Assembly: GCA_946186455.1 (NCBI GenBank)
Contig: CAMHNK010000006.1
Location: 1 to 36,747 of the forward strand
Direction of reading: 5' to 3'
Source: an uncultured Candidatus Saccharibacteria bacterium
GTDB lineage: Bacteria > Patescibacteriota > Saccharimonadia > Saccharimonadales > Saccharimonadaceae
DNA: 36,747 nucleotides
Position numbers and translations under genes: made by a program. The notes under the pieces are model-generated. The model saw only the letters and a list, made by a program, of their open reading frames with translations. It ran no database searches and was not told the DNA's origin. Below are positions 26,901-34,836 of this stretch, piece after piece (within the stretch, counting starts at the first letter, position 1; every line of letters begins with the position of its first letter).

Positions 26901-27563
26901 AGTTACAATGATTCTTTCAGCTCCGGCCTCCCGGAGCTTTTTGATGGCGGCGTTCATGCTGGCGCCGGTGGTCCAGACGTCGTCAAAGAGGATGTAGGTG
27001 ATGTCTGGGTTGATTTTGGTTTTCGGGTTAAGGGCGAAAGCATGCTCGGCTTGGGTAAGACGGGTCGCGCGATCGGAACCAACTTGGACAGTGTTGGCAG
27101 TGCGGATGAAAAGATGCTTCGCTTTTAAATGTTTGTTCTTAGCGATACGTTTAGCGATGAAATAGGTGTGGTCAAAACCACGTTCGCGGATGTGGCTGGT
27201 GGAAGTTGGAAGGGGAACGATGACGGAATTTTTGGGGAAATCTGGTAGGTGCTCACATAAGAGCCCGGCGAGGGTGACGCCGATAGTGCGGGTAGATTGA
27301 TATTTGAAATCGTGAATTAGAATCGCGAGGACATCTTCGCGTTTACCAAGACAGTAGCATTCCGGAAAGTCGTGGCAATGGTCGCATTTGCCGGACGATT
27401 TTTGACATTTGCAGACCGGACAAATATTAAAAAAGTAATTGCTTATGTATTTTTTACAACGGCCACAAAGAACCTCACCCGTACGCCCACAACCCCTACA
27501 GGTGTGAGGCGCAAGCCAATCGAGGGGGTTAAATATTGTTGTATTTTTTACAAATAGGGGCAT
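26874..27563 (-). CDS. comF: ComF family phosphoribosyltransferase-like protein
   Basis: Zn-finger-like CxxC clusters (CRGCGRTGEVLCGRCKKY...CPVCKCQ), PRTase loop 'DITYILFDDVWTTGASMNAAIKKLREAGAERIIVTLLA'. Confidence 0.92.
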   Translation of the reverse strand: MPLFVKNTTIFNPLDWLAPHTCRGCGRTGEVLCGRCKKYISNYFFNICPVCKCQKSSGKCDHCHDFPECYCLGKREDVLAILIHDFKYQSTRTIGVTLAGLLCEHLPDFPKNSVIVPLPTSTSHIRERGFDHTYFIAKRIAKNKHLKAKHLFIRTANTVQVGSDRATRLTQAEHAFALNPKTKINPDITYILFDDVWTTGASMNAAIKKLREAGAERIIVTLLATSSLD

Positions 27564-27569
27564 ATTCTC

Positions 27570-27598
27570 TTGATTTTACTGCAATCTTGCTTTATAAT
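27570..27598 (+). promoter_or_regulatory. Promoter TTGATT-N17-TATAAT for hsp20-like gene
   Basis: Hexamers at 27570-27575 and 27593-27598; SD ggagg before ATG 27627. Confidence 0.7.
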
Positions 27599-27626
27599 AA
27601 AGCATAACAATATAAGTGGAGGAAAT

Positions 27627-28145
27627 ATGGCTCGTACAAACAGTGACGATTTGCTGATGGAGGATGATCTCGCCGCTGCTTTTTTGGGAGGGGATGATGA
27701 AACGCCTGCGACCAAAGAAGAAGAAGCAGCTGGAGAAACCGAGGAGACTCCTCAAGAAGAGGGCGGCGAATCAGTCGAAGATGATGGTGGGGATTGGGGG
27801 GATACCGACGATTTTCCTGGACAACTCGCTGTAGATGTCTACGAAACCGCCGACAAATTAGTAGTTAAAGCTCGCACCGCTGGCATTTCAAAGTCAGATC
27901 TTGATGTCAGTATTTCCGATAATATCTTGACGATTTCTGGTGTACTTTCTGGTGGCGAGGATGAGCAAACGACTCGTTGGCACATCCAAGAATGCTATTG
28001 GGGTGAGTTCTCTAGAACGATTGCACTGCCTGTTCCAGTTCGCGAGGATGAGAATAGTGTTAGAGCAGAGCTAAAGGATGGCGTTCTCACAATTACTTTC
28101 GATAAAGAGAAGAGTGAAGAACCAAAGAAAATCCAAGTTCAATAG
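27627..28145 (+). CDS. Hsp20/alpha-crystallin family small heat shock protein with acidic N-terminal extension
   Basis: 'GQLAVDVYETADKLVVKARTAGISKSDLDVSISDNILTISG...YWGEFSRTIALPVPVREDENSVRAELKDGVLTITF'. Start re-assigned from 27570 to 27627. Confidence 0.92.
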   Translation: MARTNSDDLLMEDDLAAAFLGGDDETPATKEEEAAGETEETPQEEGGESVEDDGGDWGDTDDFPGQLAVDVYETADKLVVKARTAGISKSDLDVSISDNILTISGVLSGGEDEQTTRWHIQECYWGEFSRTIALPVPVREDENSVRAELKDGVLTITFDKEKSEEPKKIQVQ

Positions 28146-28153
28146 TTTGAATT

Positions 28154-28184
28154 AAAAAGGCGTCTCCTCGCGGGACGCTTTTTT
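28154..28184 (+). terminator. Terminator after hsp20
   Basis: AAAAAGGCGTC ... GACGCTTTTTT. Confidence 0.75.
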
Positions 28185-28194
28185 GTTTTTGGGT

Positions 28195-28220
28195 AAAAAA
28201 ATATCTCCCCGAAGGGAGAT
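28195..28220 (-). terminator. Terminator of minus-strand pilin gene
   Basis: Minus strand ATCTCCC TTCG GGGAGAT followed by TTTTTTT. Confidence 0.8.
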
Positions 28221-28234
28221 ACTTTCAAGGCTTT

Positions 28235-28531
28235 TTAGTTTGCACCAGCGATAATGTTGCTAATCACGAAGTTCACGATCGCGAAGGAAAGGGCAACGAT
28301 GATAAGACCAATCACACCGTAAAGGATGGTGTCCTTAGCCTTCTTAACTTTACCAGCGTCACCGGATGAAGTCATGTAGCCGACGCCACCCATAATGATA
28401 ACGATAACCGCAACGATACCGAGCACAGCAATAACAGCGTTCAAGATTCCAATAACTTTACCTTGGAGATCGTCACCGTCATTACCAACTGGGTTAATGG
28501 TTGTAGCAACTGTTGAGATTAGTTGATTCAT
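28235..28531 (-). CDS. VirB2/TrbC-like pilin family protein (single repeat unit, no obvious signal peptide)
   Basis: GIVAVIVIIMGGVGYMTSSGDAGKVKKAKDTILYGVIGLIIVALSFAIVNFVI. Confidence 0.8.
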   Translation of the reverse strand: MNQLISTVATTINPVGNDGDDLQGKVIGILNAVIAVLGIVAVIVIIMGGVGYMTSSGDAGKVKKAKDTILYGVIGLIIVALSFAIVNFVISNIIAGAN

Positions 28532-28593
28532 TTTAATCCTTTTGTTAATTTAATTTAATAATACAATTTATTTTTTAAAAAATCAATGCTGTT

Positions 28594-29310
28594 TTATTCT
28601 TTAATAGCAAGCAGCGTTGATTCTGGAAGAGCGGAAGTCTTGGTGTTGGCAAGATTCTTAATGACGAAGTTGGTAATTACAAATGATAATGCAACGATGA
28701 TGAGACCGATAACAGCATAAAGAATAGTCTTTTTGGCTTTTTGAAGTTTAGCTGGATCGCCAGCGGAGGTCATGTAAGTAAAGCCGCCGATTACAACGAA
28801 GACAACGCAAACGACGCCGGCCATACCGATAGCCCAGTTGATGGCGCCCATTAATTGAGTCATCCCATCGCCTGAGGCAACCTGATTCGGGCCACCAAAA
28901 GCAGTAACGATGGCATTAAAGATAATTTTGGCGGAAGCGACGATTAAGAGACCAATGATAGCGCGAGTGATAGTCTTTTTAGCGGACATGGCTTTGCCGG
29001 GGTCACCAGATGACATCATATAGAGATAGCCACCCCAAATAATGAAACCTAGAGCAACATAACCAACGATAGTGACACCATCTTCACCAATGTTTTCGAT
29101 GATTTTAAAGATGTTTTTTTTGATGTTGCCTTCTATGTCCCAACTTTTTAGACCGCAGTCCCAGGATTTCATGCCGAGAAAAGTGTAGGTACAAGGTTTA
29201 TAAGTTGGAGCGTCGGCATAGGCTTGATTGGCAGTTAACGGTGTAATGAGAGAGAAAGCCGCGACAAGCATAAGACACGCGACGACGATTTTTTCGAGTA
29301 TTTTTTTCAT
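28594..29310 (-). CDS. VirB2/TrbC-like tandem pilin (two fused repeat units)
   Basis: Signal peptide; copy A aa 78-138 (28897-29079) and copy B aa 160-220 (28651-28833), both GG..YM.S.GDP.K...AKKTI...IGLLIV. Confidence 0.8.
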   Translation of the reverse strand: MKKILEKIVVACLMLVAAFSLITPLTANQAYADAPTYKPCTYTFLGMKSWDCGLKSWDIEGNIKKNIFKIIENIGEDGVTIVGYVALGFIIWGGYLYMMSSGDPGKAMSAKKTITRAIIGLLIVASAKIIFNAIVTAFGGPNQVASGDGMTQLMGAINWAIGMAGVVCVVFVVIGGFTYMTSAGDPAKLQKAKKTILYAVIGLIIVALSFVITNFVIKNLANTKTSALPESTLLAIKE

Positions 29311-29403
29311 TTAAAAATCCATTGTTTAGCTTAGTTTTATCATAGCATATTTTTTTGAAAACGGCAAAGGAAGACGTAAGCGTTGTTTTCTCTGTTAAAT
29401 ACC

Positions 29404-29432
29404 TTGACAAAAAAGCTTATGTGTGCTATAAT
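29404..29432 (+). promoter_or_regulatory. Consensus sigma70 promoter TTGACA-N17-TATAAT for VirB6-like gene
   Basis: TTGACA 29404-29409, TATAAT 29427-29432; -10 lies in palindrome GTGCTATAATTATAGCAC (29423-29440). Confidence 0.9.
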
Positions 29433-29466
29433 TATAGCACCCCTCAAAACAGGGAGGAAAATTCTG

Positions 29467-32400
29467 ATGATATTCAAAAAGAACTCAACAAGTCGTCTGA
29501 GAAAAGCCATTTTGGGCTGTCTTTTTGGTATCATGGCACTCTTTGGAACATCTCTGTTATTTACCAATAATGTTGAGGCAACGAGCCAGAAAGAGTCGTT
29601 TCTAACAGTTGGGCTCGCGAATCCAGTAACGACGATTGCGACAGCGGCCAACAACCAACAAAACACGCAAAATAATCAGAATAATCAGAATAACTCTCAA
29701 AATAACAACGCAAACAATCAAAACAATAACAACCAGAAAAAAGGTGTGACCTGTGAGGAGAGTCTTGGGGCACTAGGTTGGCTAGTATGTCCGACCACCG
29801 GTAAACTATCCGAAGCAATTGACTGGATTTACGGCAAGATTGAGAACATTTTACAGATTAACCCGGTAGAAGTGAAAGACGGGGCGCCGATTTACGAGAT
29901 TTGGAAATACATACGCGGATTTACGAATATTGTATTCATCATCTTCTTTATGATAGTGGTGATTTCGCAGATTACTGGGTACGGAATTTCGAACTATGGA
30001 ATTAAGAAGGTATTGCCGAAACTGATCGTGACGGCGATTCTCATTAACCTCAGTTTTGTCATTTGTTCGCTAGCGGTGGATGTATCGAACATCGTGGGTA
30101 ATAGCCTACGTGGATTATTTACATCGATTGAGCAGTCAACGGCCGGAACGATTACGGCAGGAACTTTTTCGGGTACTTCGATGGCACAGCTTTATGGGGC
30201 GCTGGCTGGTGGTTCGGTGATTGCGGTAGGTGCAGCGGTGATTGCCTTTGAAACGGGTACGATCTGGATGCTAATTCCGGTGGTGCTCGGTGGTATCGTG
30301 GCGGTGGTCGCTGGTCTTATCACGATCTCGATGCGTCAAGCGGTGGTAGCACTCCTCATTATGATTTCACCGATGGCATTTGTGGCAAATATGCTTCCGA
30401 ATACGGAACAGTATTTTGCTAAATGGAAGAACCTGTTCATTAAGATGTTGGTGTTTTACCCGATGTTCTCGCTGTTATTCGGTGCATCGAACCTTGCGGG
30501 TTGGGCAATTATTACGAATGCGCAGGATGGATTTAGTTTACTACTTGGTATCGCGGTGCAGATTTTCCCACTTTTCTTCTCGGTATCACTGATGAAGATG
30601 TCTGGTACGTTCCTCTCGACGGTCAACAGCAAGATCCGTGGTCTGGCCTCGAAGCCACTCGCAGCCAATCGCAGCTGGGCCGATTCACATCGCGAACTCC
30701 GTAGGCAAAAAACTCTGTCGGCAAGAAATGTTTATACACCATCGGCAGCTTTGATGCAGTTTATGTCAAACCGTAAGATTGCTCGTGAAGAGGGCATTAA
30801 GGAACACGCAGCAACAACGAGAAATCGTGCACTCGCGTATGTTGCGAATAGCCATTACAAGAAGGATGGTTCACCAACAAAGGAAGGCGAGCGTGCATAT
30901 GCTGAACAGGCACAGAACCTCGAGTACTCACGTGATATTATGCATCATCAGAACCAGATGAATAAGGGTATGGGTTATCTTGCGAAGGAAGGTACGGCGC
31001 AGAGAGCACGCCTCGATAAGCTTGATCAACAGACGGTTGAGGCAGCCGATCTTCTCAAGGCTGAGTCAGCTCGTGGCGAAAAGATTGCTTACGAAAATGC
31101 CGTGGGTTATCACAAGCGTATGGAAGCTGCGGTTAATGCGCATATGGACGAAACGGCCGGCTTCACAACAGATGCAAGTGGCAATCGTGTACTAAAGAAA
31201 GACTACAAGAGTCAGTTTGCCTCGGATGCAGACCGCCAGTCAGCACTCGATCGCTACAACGCAGTGGCGAAGGTCATGGAAGGCAACGCCCACGATGTTC
31301 AATTCGTGGCAGCTAACGCGGCGCTTTCGTATGATACGCAACGTAAGGTGATTGAAAATAAGATGCAGAAGTACTTTGAACTTGCTCCACCAACGGTGGT
31401 GAACGTCCAGAGACTTTCGGAGATGACGAAGGCGGCCGATGCGCCAGACAATATCGATATGATTTTGCCGGGCCTCAGAGTTCTCAACCAGCGTGGCGAT
31501 ACGGATCTCGTGCGTGAGCAACTCGTAAACATTTTGAACCAGGGTGTGGATCTTGGCTCACATGCTTCACAGTCTCTCGCAAGCTTCCTGATGTTTGAAG
31601 TGAAGGATGCGGACCCATGGATGCGCCGCTTCGGTAAGTATATTAACCTTGAGACGGCCCGTGTTTATAACAAGAACGAGCGCCAGGAAATGAAGGTGAC
31701 TTACGACGAATATGTGAAGGGTTACCATATCGAGCCAGATGGTTCAAGGATGTATGCTAAGAAGGGCATGCGCGAACTTATGGAAGGTACACCACTTGAT
31801 GGTATTGAACGTACGGCACTCGATAACTTTGATATGAGTATTCGTGAAGCTTATACAACGAATGGTGTACTTGATTTCGATGGTTATCTCGCAAAGAGAA
31901 AAGAAATTGAAAAATCATTTGAACCGTCATTTATTTCGGCCAGCCTTAAGTATCTTTCTGGCAGCGAACAGTTAGTCGCGGCCGTGAAGGCAAAGACTGG
32001 TTTTGCACCAAAGCAAAAAGCGGATGGTACTTATGAGATGCTTCCAGTTTGGGAGACGGACAAGGCCTTTGCTGGACACGAAAAGGAAATGAAGGATTAC
32101 TTTGAAAAGAAGACTTTGAACTATATTACCGACCAAACGCCAACGCAGATTCTTGGTCTTCGTTCGGATTACAAGGATGCTTTGATTGAACACTTTGCTA
32201 GTGCCTACGAAAATGATGAAATGGAAGGCTGGACGGATGAGCAGAAGGCCGAGCGTCGTGAATACGAACGTGAGCTGGCTGAGCTTCAAACCAAGTATGG
32301 TGATCTTTCGACAGATGAAGCTAAACAGAAGTATGCGGCTGAGTCGAAGAAGATTAAGATGAAAATGGCCGGTGCTAAATTTAGAAGAGTGCTTGATAAT

Positions 32401-32862
32401 AAGGGTAAACTCAACCAGATTTACCGCACGCGTAGATCCGGTGCTGCAAACAACGCTAAAGACTGGGTACGCGAACTTCTTGACCTTGATAATGAAGTGG
32501 CAATTAACGTGAAGCTCGAAAACGATAAACTTCGTGAGAAACGCGAGTTTGAGGAAGCTAAGCGTCGCATGAAAGCGGAGCAGGCTTCGGATGATGCTGT
32601 GGTAGACGAAGATGCTGGTAGGGTATATTCGGAAACGGATAGAGCTACTTTCGTATCGAATGTAGAAGACATGTGGCACGATAACCGTGATGATGATGAA
32701 GCTTTCTTTAATGAATCTTATAAATATGTGAAAGATACGCTTGGCGAAGATAGCTTTATCGCTACACAATACAAGAAATTCCATGAAGACGATCCGTATG
32801 CGGATAGCCACGCCATGAAAGAGTATTTGTGCGACCTTTTGAACGATCCAGATAACTATTAA
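29467..32862 (+). CDS. VirB6/TrbL-like polytopic T4SS protein with N/Q-rich linker and long charged C-terminal region
   Basis: SD ggaggaa; signal peptide; N/Q tract; TM segments 'IWKYIRGFTNIVFIIFFMIVVISQITGYGISNYGIKKVLPKLIVTAILINLSFVICSLAVDVSNIVG'. Start re-assigned from 29383 to 29467. Confidence 0.75.
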   Translation: MIFKKNSTSRLRKAILGCLFGIMALFGTSLLFTNNVEATSQKESFLTVGLANPVTTIATAANNQQNTQNNQNNQNNSQNNNANNQNNNNQKKGVTCEESLGALGWLVCPTTGKLSEAIDWIYGKIENILQINPVEVKDGAPIYEIWKYIRGFTNIVFIIFFMIVVISQITGYGISNYGIKKVLPKLIVTAILINLSFVICSLAVDVSNIVGNSLRGLFTSIEQSTAGTITAGTFSGTSMAQLYGALAGGSVIAVGAAVIAFETGTIWMLIPVVLGGIVAVVAGLITISMRQAVVALLIMISPMAFVANMLPNTEQYFAKWKNLFIKMLVFYPMFSLLFGASNLAGWAIITNAQDGFSLLLGIAVQIFPLFFSVSLMKMSGTFLSTVNSKIRGLASKPLAANRSWADSHRELRRQKTLSARNVYTPSAALMQFMSNRKIAREEGIKEHAATTRNRALAYVANSHYKKDGSPTKEGERAYAEQAQNLEYSRDIMHHQNQMNKGMGYLAKEGTAQRARLDKLDQQTVEAADLLKAESARGEKIAYENAVGYHKRMEAAVNAHMDETAGFTTDASGNRVLKKDYKSQFASDADRQSALDRYNAVAKVMEGNAHDVQFVAANAALSYDTQRKVIENKMQKYFELAPPTVVNVQRLSEMTKAADAPDNIDMILPGLRVLNQRGDTDLVREQLVNILNQGVDLGSHASQSLASFLMFEVKDADPWMRRFGKYINLETARVYNKNERQEMKVTYDEYVKGYHIEPDGSRMYAKKGMRELMEGTPLDGIERTALDNFDMSIREAYTTNGVLDFDGYLAKRKEIEKSFEPSFISASLKYLSGSEQLVAAVKAKTGFAPKQKADGTYEMLPVWETDKAFAGHEKEMKDYFEKKTLNYITDQTPTQILGLRSDYKDALIEHFASAYENDEMEGWTDEQKAERREYERELAELQTKYGDLSTDEAKQKYAAESKKIKMKMAGAKFRRVLDNKGKLNQIYRTRRSGAANNAKDWVRELLDLDNEVAINVKLENDKLREKREFEEAKRRMKAEQASDDAVVDEDAGRVYSETDRATFVSNVEDMWHDNRDDDEAFFNESYKYVKDTLGEDSFIATQYKKFHEDDPYADSHAMKEYLCDLLNDPDNY
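29649..29740 (+). repeat. Low-complexity Asn/Gln-coding tract
   Basis: Encodes NNQQNTQNNQNNQNNSQNNNANNQNNNNQ; repeated AATAATCAG/AACAAT units. Confidence 0.9.
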
Positions 32863-32891
32863 AACCCTTTATCATATCCGTTTTAATATGC

Positions 32892-32897
32892 TATAAT
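32892..32897 (+). promoter_or_regulatory. Extended -10 (TGCTATAAT) 9 nt before the PrgI-like start codon
   Basis: TGCTATAAT 32889-32897, ATG 32907. Confidence 0.65.
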
Positions 32898-32906
32898 TAT
32901 TGGTAT

Positions 32907-33953
32907 ATGGCGCAGTATAAGGTGCCTCAAGACGTTGAGGCAGATGACAAACTGATTGGGCCGTTTAGTTTTCGGCAGTTTGTATACCTTCTAGTAGCGG
33001 CCGGTTTAATTGCTTTGGCGGTGGGTTTATTTCAACTTTTTCCGCTTCTCGCATTAATCCCCCTACCTCCGGTATTCCTGTTTTTGGTGCTCGCATTGCC
33101 ACTGAAGAAGGACCAGCCGATGGAAACTTATCTCGCGGCAATGGTGTCGTATTATCTGAAGCCACATACACGTGTATGGACGCCAGGACAACGCGACTCG
33201 ACTATTTTGATTACGGCACCAAAAATTGTGGAAGATATTCGTACGCGTGATATCACGGGCGAAGAAGCGACGCACAGATTGTCGTTCCTTGCAAATTTGA
33301 TGGACTCAGAGGGCTATGCAATTAAGGGTGCAGCGAATTCTTCGATGCGCGAAGATTTAGTGGCCGAAGCCAATGCACAGACGGATATGTTTGATAGCTA
33401 TAATTCCGAGAATTTGAATAAAGCAATTAGCCAGAATACGACGACACAAAGACAAGTAGCGATGCAAGAAATGCAAACGGCACTCCAAAATCGTGAAAAC
33501 GAACAGCGTGCAGCGCAAGAAGCGGAGCAACGTCGCCAGCAAGAAGAACAGCAAAGAATTTTGGCGGAACAAAAACGTCAACGCGAAGAAGCTGAATTTA
33601 AACTTCGCGAAGAAGAAATGCATCGATTAAATGCTGAACACGAAGACGCTTTGAATTCGATGCGTGCAGCGATTAGTCGAGGAAATGATATTGATACGAG
33701 CGGTGCAATGATTCAAAATAATCGTGGAATGTTAAGTAAAAAACCAGAGCCAGCCCCAGCGCCGACACCGGAGTCAACGCCGGCACCAGAACCGGAACCG
33801 GCACCAGCGCCGAAAAAAGTTGCCACAGAAGCACCAAATGCTAGTATAATAGAATTAGCAAATAATCCTGATTTTACTGTTGCGACCATCGCAAAAGAAG
33901 CTAACCGGTTAAATAAAAAGGAGGAGGGCGAGGTTTTCGTCTCGTTACACTAA
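32907..33953 (+). CDS. PrgI family protein (VirB3-like) with coiled-coil and Pro/Glu-rich C-terminal extension
   Basis: MAQYKVPQDVEADDKLIGPFSFRQFVYLLVAAGLIALAVGLF matches PrgI; C-terminal EQRAAQEAEQRRQQEEQQRILAEQKRQREEAEFKLREEEMHRL and PAPTPESTPAPEPEPAPAPKK. Confidence 0.85.
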   Translation: MAQYKVPQDVEADDKLIGPFSFRQFVYLLVAAGLIALAVGLFQLFPLLALIPLPPVFLFLVLALPLKKDQPMETYLAAMVSYYLKPHTRVWTPGQRDSTILITAPKIVEDIRTRDITGEEATHRLSFLANLMDSEGYAIKGAANSSMREDLVAEANAQTDMFDSYNSENLNKAISQNTTTQRQVAMQEMQTALQNRENEQRAAQEAEQRRQQEEQQRILAEQKRQREEAEFKLREEEMHRLNAEHEDALNSMRAAISRGNDIDTSGAMIQNNRGMLSKKPEPAPAPTPESTPAPEPEPAPAPKKVATEAPNASIIELANNPDFTVATIAKEANRLNKKEEGEVFVSLH

Positions 33954-33954
33954 A

Positions 33955-34836
33955 ATGAATCCACAACAGCAATACTACCAGAATGGACAGATGAACGGTA
34001 ACCCGCAAATGATTTTGCCGGGACAACAACCGCAGATGATGATGCCGCAACAACAAATGATGCAACCACAACAAATGCAAAGCATTGGTTCGGCTGCGAT
34101 GAATGCGCAACAAATGATGCCGGTATCACCGAATCATGATTCACCAACTTCAACTCAGGCAACTCTACTCATTTCCGAGCTTCGCGACAATGTGGTGATT
34201 ATGAAGGATGGTTCATTCCGCGCCGTGGTAGCTTGTAAGTCGATTAACTTTGATCTCATGTCTGACATGGAGCGCGAAGGTGTGGAATATTCGTACCAGA
34301 ACTTTCTAAACTCACTTAAATTTACGACGCAGATTTTGATTCGTTCACAAAGAGTGGATATTGGACCATACTTACAGAGATTACTCGATATTCGTCGGAG
34401 CAATGACAACATGCTCCTTGGTGTGCTGATGGATGATTATATCAACTTCATCGACGTACTTTCACAAGAAGCAAACATTATGGATAAATCATTCTTCATT
34501 GTTCTGCCGTATTATTCTTCGGCAGATGCGGAGAAGGAATTACAACAGACGAAGAATTTCTTTAAGTCATTCTCCAGAGCGAAAGGTCCAGAAGTGACAA
34601 GAATTGACCGCGCGACTTATGACAAGGCACTGTCCGAATTAAACACACGTGTAGATACGGTGATTTCGGGTTTGTTCCAAATTGGTATTCATTCAGTGAG
34701 ACTTAATACGAGGGAACTCGCGGAGCTGTACTACAACTTTAACAACCCAGACACAGCCGTGAGGGAACCGCTAGTTGATTTTACGAAACTTGCAACAATG
34801 TACGTGAAGAAGGGAGATAATACACAAAATGGCTAA
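33955..34836 (+). CDS. TraC-like (VirB4 N-terminal-like) T4SS protein with Q/M/P-rich N-terminus
   Basis: 'TLLISELRDNVVIMKDGSFRAVVACKSINFDLMSDMEREGVEYSYQNFLNSLKFTTQILIRSQRVDIGPYLQRL'; immediately upstream of VirB4 with 8-nt overlap. Confidence 0.75.
   Translation: MNPQQQYYQNGQMNGNPQMILPGQQPQMMMPQQQMMQPQQMQSIGSAAMNAQQMMPVSPNHDSPTSTQATLLISELRDNVVIMKDGSFRAVVACKSINFDLMSDMEREGVEYSYQNFLNSLKFTTQILIRSQRVDIGPYLQRLLDIRRSNDNMLLGVLMDDYINFIDVLSQEANIMDKSFFIVLPYYSSADAEKELQQTKNFFKSFSRAKGPEVTRIDRATYDKALSELNTRVDTVISGLFQIGIHSVRLNTRELAELYYNFNNPDTAVREPLVDFTKLATMYVKKGDNTQNG

Noticed and set aside
31972-32811. 279-aa minus-strand ORF antisense to the VirB6-like gene
   Set aside because: Hydrophobic/Phe-rich composition expected from the reverse complement of a Lys/Glu-rich frame; no independent evidence.
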